Source: Candidatus Rubrivivax defluviihabitans (GTDB lineage: Bacteria; Pseudomonadota; Gammaproteobacteria; Burkholderiales; Burkholderiaceae_C). From it: a DNA stretch of 64,000 nucleotides. The first letter of the stretch is position 1. Each line of letters opens with the position of its first letter. The stretch covers positions 124,001 through 188,000 of the forward strand of contig JADJMW010000021.1 of NCBI GenBank assembly GCA_016709385.1, given 5' to 3'. The position numbers and the translations under genes were made by a program. Positions 17,742 through 27,496 of this stretch are shown here, in pieces. The notes beneath the pieces were generated by a model. It was not told the origin of the DNA. It worked only from the letters and a program-made list of their open reading frames with translations, and did no database searches.

Positions 17742-18563
17742 TCAACCGGACCAGGCCTTGTGCAGCATCGTGGCGGCCAGGCCGAGCAGCATCACCGCGA
17801 ACAGGCGCTTGAGTTGCCGCACGTCGATGCGCTGCGCCGTGCGCGCGCCCAGCGGGGCCAGGCTGATGCTGGCCACGGCCACCACGGCCAGCGCCGGCAG
17901 GTAGAAGTAGCCCACGGCGCCGGGTAGCGCGGCGGGCAACCGCCAGCCGCTGATGGCATAGCCCACGGTGCTGGCCACGGCGATGGGGAATCCCAGCGCC
18001 GCGCTGGTGCCCACCGCCTGGCGCACCGGCACGTTGCACCAGGTCATGAACGGCACCGACAGAAACGCACCGCCGGCGCCGAGCAACCCTGACGCGAAGC
18101 CGATGCCGGCGCCCACCGCGGTCTGGCCCGCGCGGCCGGGCAGTTGTCGGCCCGGGCGCGGCGGGCGGTCGCGCAGCATGCGCAGCGCCGTCCAGCCGAT
18201 GAAGACCGCGAAGAACAGCGCCAGCCCCTGGCCCTTGAGCAGCGCAAATGCCCCGGCCCCCGCGGCCAGGCCGCCGAGCACGATGCCGGGCGCGAGCGTG
18301 GCGGCCAGTTCCCAGCGCACGGCGCCCAGCCGGTGGTGTTCACGCACGCTGGACAGCGATGTGAACAGGATCGTGGCCATCGAGGTGGCGATGGCCATCT
18401 TCACCGCATGACCGGGCTCGACGCCGCGCTGCGAGAGCAGCAGCGTCATCACCGGCACCATCATCATGCCGCCGCCGATGCCCAGCAGGCCGGCCAGAAA
18501 GCCCACCACCGCACCCAGCGCCAGCAGCTCGGCGGCCAGGACCCAACCGATGTCGGGCAGCAT
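17742..18563 (-). CDS. TauE/SafE-family sulfite/organosulfur permease
   Basis: A 273-residue membrane protein with about eight helices in two homologous halves, each opening with a glycine-rich signature: GFLAGLLGIGGGMMMVPV near the N-terminus and GFASGLLGAGGAFLSVPFM at about residue 155. These identify TauE/SafE exporters, which move sulfite, sulfoacetate or related anions. There is no sulfur-metabolism gene beside it, so the substrate is unassigned. It converges with the GGDEF gene. Confidence 0.85.
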   Translation of the reverse strand: MLPDIGWVLAAELLALGAVVGFLAGLLGIGGGMMMVPVMTLLLSQRGVEPGHAVKMAIATSMATILFTSLSSVREHHRLGAVRWELAATLAPGIVLGGLAAGAGAFALLKGQGLALFFAVFIGWTALRMLRDRPPRPGRQLPGRAGQTAVGAGIGFASGLLGAGGAFLSVPFMTWCNVPVRQAVGTSAALGFPIAVASTVGYAISGWRLPAALPGAVGYFYLPALAVVAVASISLAPLGARTAQRIDVRQLKRLFAVMLLGLAATMLHKAWSG

Positions 18564-18581
18564 CTCAGTGGCGCCCGGCCG

Positions 18582-18637
18582 TCCGAAGCCACTGAGCGCC
18601 CCCTCGGGGGGCAGCGAGCGCGGGCGAGCGTGGGGGC
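18582..18637. repeat. Dispersed GC-rich intergenic repeat
   Basis: The stretch contains CGCCCCCTCGGGGGGCAGCG followed by tandem GAGCG units and GTGGGGGC. The ends, GCCCCC and GGGGGC, can pair, and CCCCTCGGGG forms an inner hairpin. From memory, very similar elements recur between genes in Comamonadaceae and related Burkholderiales, often near gene ends; I see only one copy here. It follows the EVE gene stop and precedes the TauE gene on the minus strand. Confidence 0.5.
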
Positions 18638-18643
18638 TTCACT

Positions 18644-19108
18644 TCAGGCGTCCAGCAGGGCGAGCACGGCCTGCCACTCGGCTTCGGTCACCGGGGTGAT
18701 GGACAGCCGATTGCCGCGCCGCAAGACCTGCATCGTGGCCAGTTCGGGGTGGGTGCGCATCTCGGCCAGCGGGAGCAGGCGTGTCTTGCGCACCAGCGCC
18801 ACGTCGATCTGCAGCCAGCGCGGTTGTTCCGGTGTGGAGCGGGCGTCGAAATACGGGCTGGCGGGGTCGAACTGCGTGGCGTCGGGCTGCAAGCCGCCGG
18901 CCACGCGCGCCAGTCCGGCGATGCCCGGCTCGGCGCAGGATGAGTGGTAGAAGAGCACGCCGTCGCCGGGCCGCATCTGGTCGCGCATGAAGTTGCGCGC
19001 CTGGTGGTTGCGTACGCCGGTCCACGGCAGGGTCTGCCGCGGTGCGCGCGCGAGGTCGTCGATGGAAGCCTCGGCGGGCTCGCTCTTCATGAGCCAGTGT
19101 CGGGGCAT
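18644..19108 (-). CDS. EVE domain protein
   Basis: A 154-residue EVE (PUA-like) protein: MPRHWLMKSEPAEASIDDL, WTGVRNHQARNFMRDQM, GDGVLFYHSSC and AEPGIAGLARV are the family's conserved strands. EVE domains have an aromatic pocket that in some members binds modified nucleobases; the ligand here is unknown. The start abuts the end of the 6S RNA gene, so translation probably depends on a 6S read-through transcript, comparable to ssrS-ygfA in E. coli. Confidence 0.88.
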   Translation of the reverse strand: MPRHWLMKSEPAEASIDDLARAPRQTLPWTGVRNHQARNFMRDQMRPGDGVLFYHSSCAEPGIAGLARVAGGLQPDATQFDPASPYFDARSTPEQPRWLQIDVALVRKTRLLPLAEMRTHPELATMQVLRRGNRLSITPVTEAEWQAVLALLDA

Positions 19109-19112
19109 GGTG

Positions 19113-19275
19113 TGTTGGGTGTCCGCCGCGAACCGTGAGCCACATTCCTGAACCCAAGGGGAAGTTCAGGTGGGCGAGGTCAGCCGGGCTTCGGGTTCAT
19201 CTGACGCGAGACGCTCACACCAGCCCGGCGATATTCCAAGCCCTTGGTCATTGACCATCGGTTCAAGGAAATTAA
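19113..19275 (-). ncRNA. ssrS: 6S RNA
   Basis: Read on the minus strand, the region shows the 6S layout: the 3' hairpin CCTGAAC ... GTTCAGG (arms at 19164-19170 and 19147-19153), which matches the conserved CCUUGAAC/GUUCAAGG element of E. coli 6S, followed by a GTGGCT...GCGGCGG segment; and 5' of it GGAATATCGCC and GGCTGGTGTGAGC, matching the bubble-side strand. GAACCG and CGGTTC can close the long stem. It lies directly after zapA, its usual place in beta- and gammaproteobacteria. 6S RNA sequesters sigma-70 RNA polymerase. Ends are approximate. Confidence 0.78.
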
Positions 19276-19355
19276 AAACTCACGCGATCACAACGGACGG
19301 AACCATTCTAGACCGGCCTGTGCACCCCACGGGTGGTCCGGGTTCGCGCCGGAGT

Positions 19356-19673
19356 TCACAGAAGCTGGCCGTCGTCGCCGAGGGCGTCGTCGACGCGCCG
19401 GAGCAGCGCGTCGATGTCGATGTCGCCCGGTGCCGACTTGTCGTGCACGGGTGCGGCGGCCGGTGCCGCGGCCGCGCGCTCGGCCAGCTGGTAGGCCAGG
19501 TTCAGCGCCGCCAGCACGGCGATGCGTTCGCGTGCCTTCACCTTGCCGGCGCTGCGGATGGCGGTCATCTCCTGGTCCACCCGGGCCACGGCGGCGGCAA
19601 TCAGCGTCTCGCCGCCCTCGGGGCAGGCCAGCACATAGACCTGCCCGAGGATGGTGACCTCGAGTTGCTTCAA
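19356..19673 (-). CDS. zapA: Cell division protein ZapA
   Basis: A 105-residue protein. MKQLEVTILGQVYVLACPEG is the typical ZapA beta-hairpin N-terminus, followed by a helical part (ALNLAYQLAERAAA). ZapA cross-links FtsZ filaments at the division ring. It overlaps the zapB-like gene by four bases and is followed by 6S RNA. Confidence 0.9.
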   Translation of the reverse strand: MKQLEVTILGQVYVLACPEGGETLIAAAVARVDQEMTAIRSAGKVKARERIAVLAALNLAYQLAERAAAAPAAAPVHDKSAPGDIDIDALLRRVDDALGDDGQLL

Positions 19674-19900
19674 GGCGGGCTCTCCTTGGGCGGGGCCACG
19701 CTGGCGATACTGTCGGCGGGCAGGCGTTCCAGCAGCGCGTCGACGCGCGCCCGCGCTGCCCCCAGCCGCGAGCGCAGGCTGTCGCGCTCCGCGCTCACGG
19801 CCAGCAATTGCCGTTCGATGAGCGCGCTGGTGCGCTTGAGCTCCTGGTGCCGCAGCACCAGCCTGTCCACCCGTTCGGCAAGGTCTTCGAGCTTGGCCAT
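19670..19900 (-). CDS. zapB: ZapB-like coiled-coil protein (DUF904-type)
   Basis: A 76-residue protein that is almost entirely coiled coil: MAKLEDLAERVDRLVLRHQE and long heptad stretches up to about residue 60, then a short proline-containing tail. Small coiled coils just upstream of zapA in betaproteobacteria are annotated as ZapB/DUF904; ZapB joins ZapA at the Z-ring. ATG at 19900 fits the family start. The ATGA overlap (19670-19673) supports a shared role with ZapA. Confidence 0.72.
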   Translation of the reverse strand: MAKLEDLAERVDRLVLRHQELKRTSALIERQLLAVSAERDSLRSRLGAARARVDALLERLPADSIASVAPPKESPP

Positions 19901-19901
19901 T

Positions 19902-20552
19902 TCAATGCGCACCCCCGGCCGGCATTGTAGAAGCGCCCAGGTCGCACCAGCGGCGCACCGCGCAGGCATCACAACGCGGCGAGCGTGCCAGACACACGTA
20001 GCGGCCGTGCAGGATGAGCCAGTGGTGGGCGTCGACGCGCCAGCGCTCGGGGATGCGCTGCAGCAGCTTCGTCTCCACCTCCAGCGGGTTACGACCCGGC
20101 GCCAGGCCGGTGCGGTTGGCGACGCGGAAGATGTGCGTGTCCACGGCCATGGTCGGTTCGCCGAAGGCGACGTTGAGCACCACGTTGGCGGTCTTGCGAC
20201 CGACGCCGGGCAGGGCTTCGAGTGCCTCGCGCGTGCGCGGCACCTCGCCGCCGTGGCGCTGCACCAGGAGGCGGCAGGTCTCGACCAGGTTCCTTGCCTT
20301 GGTGCGGAACAGGCCGATGGTGCGGATGAGTTCGGTGACTCGGTCCACGCCCAGGTCGACCATCTTCTGCGGCGTCGGCGCCAGCGCGAAGAGCGCCTTC
20401 GTGGCCTTGTTGACGCTCACGTCGGTGGCCTGCGCCGACAGCAGCACGGCGACCAGCAGTTCGAACACGCTGGTGAATTCGAGCTCGGTCTGCGGCCGCG
20501 GGTTGGCCGCGGCCAGCGTGGCGAAGAACGCTTCGACGGCTTCAGGCGTCAT
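19902..20552 (-). CDS. nth: Endonuclease III
   Basis: A 216-residue DNA glycosylase/AP lyase that removes oxidised pyrimidines. The helix-hairpin-helix LPGVGRKTANVVLN carries the catalytic Lys, AVDTHIFRV the catalytic Asp, and CLARSPRCDACAVRRWC near the C-terminus is the C-x6-C-x2-C-x5-C [4Fe-4S] motif. It starts inside the RsxB-like gene (11-base overlap). Confidence 0.96.
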   Translation of the reverse strand: MTPEAVEAFFATLAAANPRPQTELEFTSVFELLVAVLLSAQATDVSVNKATKALFALAPTPQKMVDLGVDRVTELIRTIGLFRTKARNLVETCRLLVQRHGGEVPRTREALEALPGVGRKTANVVLNVAFGEPTMAVDTHIFRVANRTGLAPGRNPLEVETKLLQRIPERWRVDAHHWLILHGRYVCLARSPRCDACAVRRWCDLGASTMPAGGAH

Positions 20553-21243
20553 CGCTGTCGGCCGCGGCCTGGCGGGCCCGGGCACGCTGGCGCGCCGCGT
20601 CGATGACGGCGCGCTTGGCGGCCAGCGCCGCCGGGTCGGTGACCGTGCCTTGGCCGGCCAGGTCGGCCAGCCTGGCCTCGGCCCGGGCCGCCAGGCGCTC
20701 GTCGTTCTCCTGCAGCTCGCGCTGCAGCCGCCACTGGTGGAAGGCATAGCGCTGGCGCGCCTCGTCGGCCTGGGCCGCGCTCCAGGCCAACCAGCCGGTG
20801 CGGCTGCCCGTGACCGGAAACATGGCGATGCAGTCCACCGGGCACACCGGCACGCACAGCTCGCAGCCGGTGCACAGCGGATCGATCACGGTGTGCATGA
20901 GCTTGGACGCGCCGACGATGCAGTCCACCGGGCAGGCCTTGATGCACAGCGTGCAGCCGATGCACCAGGCTTCGTCGATGACGGCCAGCGCGCGCGGCCC
21001 TTCGCTGCCGCGCGTCGGGTCCAGCGGCAGCACGGCGCGGCCGGTGAGGGCTGCCAGCCGGTGGATGCCTTCGGCGCCGCCGGGCGGGCAGCGGTTGATG
21101 TCGGCGCTGCCGTCGGCCATGGCTTGCGCATAACCGCGGCAGTCGGGGTAGCCGCAGCGTGTGCACTGCGTCTGCGGCAGCGCCGCAAGCAGCCGCTCGG
21201 CGAGGGTGGGGGCCTTGGGCGGGGCGGCAGCGGGCGGCGTCAC
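20542..21243 (-). CDS. RsxB/RnfB-like ferredoxin protein, soluble form
   Basis: A 233-residue iron-sulfur protein. CTRCGYPDCRGYAQAM is the N-terminal 4Fe-4S (Fe-S/DUF) domain, and two ferredoxin motifs follow, CIGCTLCIKACP and CTGCELCVPVCP. RnfB/RsxB passes electrons within a six-subunit membrane complex, but no other rnf/rsx genes are here, and the N-terminal membrane anchor of RnfB is missing (the protein starts with a proline/alanine-rich stretch). The C-terminal ~75 residues are a charged helix. It is placed directly upstream of nth, itself an Fe-S enzyme. Confidence 0.82.
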   Translation of the reverse strand: MTPPAAAPPKAPTLAERLLAALPQTQCTRCGYPDCRGYAQAMADGSADINRCPPGGAEGIHRLAALTGRAVLPLDPTRGSEGPRALAVIDEAWCIGCTLCIKACPVDCIVGASKLMHTVIDPLCTGCELCVPVCPVDCIAMFPVTGSRTGWLAWSAAQADEARQRYAFHQWRLQRELQENDERLAARAEARLADLAGQGTVTDPAALAAKRAVIDAARQRARARQAAADSDDA

Positions 21244-21253
21244 CGCCCGATTA

Positions 21254-22543
21254 TCAGGCGCGCGCCTTCTTCGTCGACGCTGCAGGTGCGAGGTTCATCG
21301 TCTCGCTGCTGAATCGATAGATGAAGCCGCGCACCTCGGGGTAGACCTTCTCGCGCCAGCGGCGGCCCGAGAAGATGCCGTAGTGGCCGGCGCCCTTGGC
21401 GTCGTAATGGAACTGGCGGCCCTTGGGGATGCCCTCGCACAGGTCGTGCGCCGCGCGTGTCTGGCCCGCACCCGAGATGTCGTCGAGCTCGCCTTCGATG
21501 GTCAGCAGCGCGGTGGTGGTGATGTCCTGCGGCCGCACGGGTTCGCCGCGCACGACCCAGGTGCCGTTGACCAGCGCAAAGTCCTGGAATACGGTCTTGA
21601 TGGTGTCCAGGTAGTACTCGGCAGGCATGTCCAGCACGGCGTTGTATTCGTCGTAGAACTGGCGATGCGCTTCGGCGCTGTCGCCGTCGCCGCGGATGAG
21701 GTCCAGGAAATAGTCGTAGTGGCTGGAGACGTGGCGGTCGGGGTTCATGGCCACGAAGCCGGTGTACTGCAGGAAGCCGGGGTAGACGCGCCGGCCGGCG
21801 CCGGGGAAGTTGGGCGGCACACGCTGGATGACATTGGCCTCGAACCAGCTATGGCTCTTGTTGACGGCCAGGTCGTTGACGCTGGTGGGGCTCTTGCGGG
21901 CGTCGATGGGCCCGCCCATCATGGTCATGGTGCGCGGCGTGGGCTCGCCCCGGCTGGCCATCAGCGACACGGCGGCCAGCACCGGCACGGTGGGCTGGCA
22001 GACCGAAATCACGTGCGCTTCGGGGCCGATGTGGCGGATGAAGTCCTGCACGTATTCGACGTAGTCGTCCAGATGGAACGGGCCGGCTTCCACCGGCACC
22101 ATGCGCGCGTCGGTCCAGTCGGTGATGAAGACCTTGTGGTCGTGCAGCAGCGCCTTGACGGTGTCACGCAGCAGCGTCGAGTGATGGCCCGACAGTGGCG
22201 CCACCACCAGCACGGTGGGCTGGTTCTTCATGCGCGTCAGCGCTTCCACGTTGTCGGTGAAGCGCTTGAAGCGCAGCAGCCGGCAGAACGGCTTGGCGAT
22301 CGCCACCTGCTCCTGCACCGCCACTTCCACCCCGCCGACCGTGGCCGTGGTGATGTTGAAGGGCGGCTTCTCGTACTCCTTGGCCAGCCGGTGAATGAGG
22401 TCGAAGCCGGCGGCCACGCGCTCGGCCATGGGAATGTGGGCGAACGGGGACAGCGGGTGGTTGTAGAGCTTGGAAGTGGCGCTGGCAAACTCCGAGAATG
22501 GGGCCATCAGGGCGCGCTGGGTTTCGTAGATCTGATACAGCAT
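21254..22543 (-). CDS. phaZ: Intracellular polyhydroxyalkanoate depolymerase
   Basis: A 429-residue PhaZa1-type depolymerase that mobilises PHB granules. The nucleophile is Cys182 in SVCQPTVP, as in the Cupriavidus necator enzyme, rather than the Ser of lipase boxes; the GELDDISGAGQT Asp and GAGHYGIFSGRRW His complete the expected triad. The N-terminus MLYQIYETQRALMAPF is family typical. GGAG precedes the ATG. A PhaR-like operator lies about 80 bases upstream, so expression may follow granule status. Confidence 0.93.
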   Translation of the reverse strand: MLYQIYETQRALMAPFSEFASATSKLYNHPLSPFAHIPMAERVAAGFDLIHRLAKEYEKPPFNITTATVGGVEVAVQEQVAIAKPFCRLLRFKRFTDNVEALTRMKNQPTVLVVAPLSGHHSTLLRDTVKALLHDHKVFITDWTDARMVPVEAGPFHLDDYVEYVQDFIRHIGPEAHVISVCQPTVPVLAAVSLMASRGEPTPRTMTMMGGPIDARKSPTSVNDLAVNKSHSWFEANVIQRVPPNFPGAGRRVYPGFLQYTGFVAMNPDRHVSSHYDYFLDLIRGDGDSAEAHRQFYDEYNAVLDMPAEYYLDTIKTVFQDFALVNGTWVVRGEPVRPQDITTTALLTIEGELDDISGAGQTRAAHDLCEGIPKGRQFHYDAKGAGHYGIFSGRRWREKVYPEVRGFIYRFSSETMNLAPAASTKKARA

Positions 22544-22624
22544 GTCGTGTCTCCGGTCGTTGTGGGCCTGGGATCCGGGTGCAAAAGACACGAACGGATC
22601 GAGGGCCCAATTGACTGTACTGCG

Positions 22625-22649
22625 AATTTTGCTGCAACGCAGCAAAATT
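22625..22649. promoter_or_regulatory. Putative PhaR operator upstream of phaZ
   Basis: A perfect inverted repeat with 11-bp arms, AATTTTGCTGC (22625-22635) and GCAGCAAAATT (22639-22649), separated by AAC. The core CTGC-N3-GCAG is the type of site described for the PHA-responsive repressor PhaR (Paracoccus denitrificans). A further half site, TTGCTGCAG, follows at 22648-22655. phaR itself is not in the window; identification is by motif and context. Confidence 0.6.
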
Positions 22650-22735
22650 GCTGCAGTCGTGGGCATCGTGCCTTGTCGCACGTCATTACGACAGCCCAAA
22701 AATACCGGCTCGAGCCGCCAGAAGCGGCTGGCTTG

Positions 22736-23968
22736 TCACTTCGGCGACAGCGGCTTGTCGCCTTCCTGCATCACCCGGGCCAGCGCCGACACCACGGCGT
22801 CGATATTGCGGCTGTTGATCGCCGCCACGCAGATGCGCCCGGAATCCAGACCGTAGACGCCGAATTCGCTGCGCAGTCGCTGCATCTGGGCCTGACTCAG
22901 GCCGGAGTAGCTGAACATGCCCTTCTGGCTGGTGATGTAATCCAGGTTGCCGGGCACTCCCGCGGCGTGCAGCCTGGCCACCAGCAACTCGCGCGTGGCA
23001 CGGATGCGCTGCCGCATGCCGGCCAGTTCTTCCTCCCACCTGGCGCGCAGCGCCGGCGTGGTGAGCACGGCGGTCACGACCTGCGCGCCGAAGCTCGGCG
23101 GGCTGGAGTAATTGGCGCGGATGACGATCTTCAGCTGCGACAGCAGGCGCGCCGTTTCCTCGGCGCTGCCGCACACCACGCTGAGCGCGCCGACGCGTTC
23201 GCCGTAGAGCGAAAAGCTCTTGGAAAAAGAGGTGGCCACGAAGAACGCGATTCCCGTGGCCAGGAAGCGCTGCACGGCGACCCCGTCTTCGGCGATGCCA
23301 TCGCCGAAGCCCTGGTAGGCCAGGTCCAGGAACGGCACCAGGCCGCGCCGGGCGCACAGCGCGGCCACCTGCTCCCATTGCGCCGGCAGCAGGTCGCAAC
23401 CGGTGGGGTTGTGGCAGCAGGCATGCAAAACGACGACGGTACCTGCTGCGGCCGCCTGCAATGCCGCAAGCATGGCGTCGAAGCGGATGCCGCGCGTGGC
23501 AGCGTCGTAATACGGGTAGGTGTCGACCGCGAACCCGGCCTGGCTGAACAGGGCGCGGTGGTTTTCCCAGCTCGGGTCGCTGATCAGCACGCGCGCGCCC
23601 GGCAGCAGCTTGTGCAGGAAGTCGGCGCCCACCTTGAGGCCGCCGGTGCCGCCCAGCGTCTGCACGGTGGCGATGCGGCCACCCTTCACCTCGGCGCTCT
23701 CGGCGCCGAATACCAGGCCCTGCACGGCCTTGTCGTAGGCCGCGATGCCGTCGATGGGCAGGTAGCCCTTGGCCTTGGGCGAGGCCAGCAGTTGCTGTTC
23801 GGCCGCGGCCACGCAGGCCAGCACCGGCAGCTTGCCCTGGTCGTCGAAGTAAACGCCCACGCCCAGGTTGACCTTGGCCGGGTTGGGGTCGGCATTGAAC
23901 TGTTCGGTCAAACCCAGGATCGGGTCGCGCGGGGCCATCTCGACGGCGGCGAAGAGGGTTTCGGACAT
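22736..23968 (-). CDS. Aromatic/aspartate aminotransferase (TyrB/AspC family)
   Basis: A 410-residue class I aminotransferase. The PLP-binding Lys is in ATSFSKSFSLYGERVG; HACCHNPTGCDL holds the Asn/Gly pair that contacts PLP, and the C-terminal Arg binds substrate. TyrB-like enzymes transfer amino groups from glutamate to aromatic 2-oxo acids or oxaloacetate. ATG at 23968 gives the normal family N-terminus (MSETLFAAVEMAPRDPILGL). It is divergent from uvrB, with 160 bases between. Confidence 0.88.
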   Translation of the reverse strand: MSETLFAAVEMAPRDPILGLTEQFNADPNPAKVNLGVGVYFDDQGKLPVLACVAAAEQQLLASPKAKGYLPIDGIAAYDKAVQGLVFGAESAEVKGGRIATVQTLGGTGGLKVGADFLHKLLPGARVLISDPSWENHRALFSQAGFAVDTYPYYDAATRGIRFDAMLAALQAAAAGTVVVLHACCHNPTGCDLLPAQWEQVAALCARRGLVPFLDLAYQGFGDGIAEDGVAVQRFLATGIAFFVATSFSKSFSLYGERVGALSVVCGSAEETARLLSQLKIVIRANYSSPPSFGAQVVTAVLTTPALRARWEEELAGMRQRIRATRELLVARLHAAGVPGNLDYITSQKGMFSYSGLSQAQMQRLRSEFGVYGLDSGRICVAAINSRNIDAVVSALARVMQEGDKPLSPK

Positions 23969-24128
23969 GAGGCGTGGTTCCTGGGAAGGCGGGGTGGGCA
24001 GCCTTCGCGCCGGCCGATGCGTCGGGCCGCGGCTTGCGCTACGCTGCAGGGTTGCTCGGAGCGCCCGTGGGCGCAACCAAGACGCTGATTCTAGTGGGCC
24101 GCAGCCGCACCTCTCAGGGATTCCCCGC

Positions 24129-26257
<2,129 letters not shown>

Positions 26258-26258
<1 letters not shown>

Positions 26259-26818
26259 TGCGCCGCCTGCTCGGTCTGCTGCGCAAGACGCCGGCCGGCG
26301 ATGCGGCCGCGCCCGATGCCGCGCGCGTGTTGATGGTGTGCATGGGCAACATCTGCCGGTCGCCCATGGCCGAGGGCGTGTTGCGCGCCAAGCTGCAGCA
26401 GGCCGGGCTGCACACCCGGGTGGTGGTGGACTCGGCCGGCACGCATGGTTACCACACCGGCGAGGCGCCCGACCCACGGGCCATCCGCGCGGCGGCGCAG
26501 CGCGGCGTCGATCTGTCCATGCTGCGCGCGCGGCCGGTGCAACCCGAGGATTTCGGCCGCTTCGACTGGTTTCTGGCCATGGACCAAGCCAATCTGACCT
26601 GGCTGCAGAGCCGCCTGCCCGAAGGCGCGCAGACCCGCATGGGCCTGCTCATGGCGTACGCCCGCCGCCACGCCGCGGTACGCGAAGTGCCCGACCCCTA
26701 CTACGGCGCCGCCGCGGGTTTCGAGCATGTGCTCGACCTCGTCGAAGATGCTTGTGACGGTCTGGTTGCCCGCCTCTCGGCCGAGTTGCCCGCAAGCCCG
26801 TCCGCGTCGCAAGGTTGA
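26258..26818 (+). CDS. Low-molecular-weight protein-tyrosine phosphatase
   Basis: A 186-residue phosphatase with the P-loop VCMGNICRSP (C-x5-R-S) at about residues 28-37 and the general acid in DPYYG near the C-terminus. Its start shares one base with the uvrB stop (TGATG), so it is probably read with uvrB. Its stop codon lies inside the first IscR-type operator of the isc promoter. Confidence 0.92.
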
Positions 26819-26831
26819 CTGAAACAGTCAA
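26815..26831. promoter_or_regulatory. IscR-type operator 1
   Basis: TTGACTGAAACAGTCAA is a perfect match to the core YYGACT-RWWWY-AGTCRR of the type 1 IscR site described in E. coli. Its flanking bases match less well. It covers the -35 box. Confidence 0.65.
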
Positions 26832-26844
26832 CTTAATGTATACT
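26815..26844 (+). promoter_or_regulatory. iscR promoter (-35/-10)
   Basis: TTGACT at 26815-26820 and TATACT at 26839-26844 are each one base from the sigma-70 consensus, spaced 18 bases apart. Transcription would start near 26851, about 90 bases before iscR. The -35 overlaps the stop codon of the phosphatase gene and lies inside the first operator. Confidence 0.72.
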
Positions 26845-26864
26845 TGACTACATTAGTCGGGAAC
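26840..26864. promoter_or_regulatory. IscR type 1 operator 2
   Basis: The 25-base site begins ATACTTGACT and contains AGTCGG; I count 22 of 25 positions agreeing with the type 1 IscR consensus. It covers the end of the -10 box and the probable start point, where [2Fe-2S]-IscR would repress its own operon. Centres of the two operators are 29 bases apart. Confidence 0.75.
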
Positions 26865-26941
26865 AGGGTGGTGCTTCAAGTCAAGGCAGCCCCGCCTTGT
26901 TCCGTCGAACCCTTTGGCGCCCTTGGCGCATGGAGCAGAAC

Positions 26942-27475
26942 ATGAGACTCACCACCAAAGGCCGCTTCGCCGTCACGGCGATGATCGACCTGGCCTTGCG
27001 CTCGAATTCGGGCCCGGTGGCGCTGGCTGCCATCAGCCAGCGGCAGCAGATTTCGCTGTCCTACCTGGAACAGTTGTTCGGAAAGCTGCGCCGGCACGAG
27101 CTGGTGGAGAGCACGCGCGGCCCCGGCGGCGGTTATTCGCTGGGCCGCGGCGCGGGCGAGATCACCGTGGCCGACATCATCGTGGCCGTGGACGAGCCGA
27201 TCGACGCCACCGGCTGCGGCGGCAAGGAAGACTGCATGGGCCAGGACGCCGGCAAGTGCATGACGCACGACCTGTGGACCAGCCTCAATTCCAAGATGAT
27301 CGAGTACCTCGATTCGATCTCGCTGAAGAAGTTGGTCGACGAGCAACTGGCCAAGGGCGTGTCCATCGACGAAGCGCCCGTGAAGCGGGCGATTTCCAGC
27401 ACGCCGGTGGTCAAGCCCATCAAGGTGACGGCGCCCAATTCGGTGTTTGCCCTCGGCAACGCGTTCACCAAGTAA
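26942..27475 (+). CDS. iscR: Fe-S cluster-sensing transcription regulator IscR
   Basis: A 177-residue Rrf2-family regulator. MRLTTKGRFAVTAMIDLAL and the winged-helix region (RRHELVESTRGPGGGYSLGR) bind DNA. The three cluster ligands C-x5-C-x5-C are present in CGGKEDCMGQDAGKC, and the conserved His follows. With a [2Fe-2S] cluster it represses the isc operon through sites such as those at 26815-26864. Confidence 0.96.
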   Translation: MRLTTKGRFAVTAMIDLALRSNSGPVALAAISQRQQISLSYLEQLFGKLRRHELVESTRGPGGGYSLGRGAGEITVADIIVAVDEPIDATGCGGKEDCMGQDAGKCMTHDLWTSLNSKMIEYLDSISLKKLVDEQLAKGVSIDEAPVKRAISSTPVVKPIKVTAPNSVFALGNAFTK

Positions 27476-27496
27476 ACCATCCCTCTCCGGCAGACC

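Noticed and set aside
23969..24128. SOS (LexA) box upstream of uvrB
   Set aside because: No CTGT-N8-ACAG or close variant is visible in the spacer.
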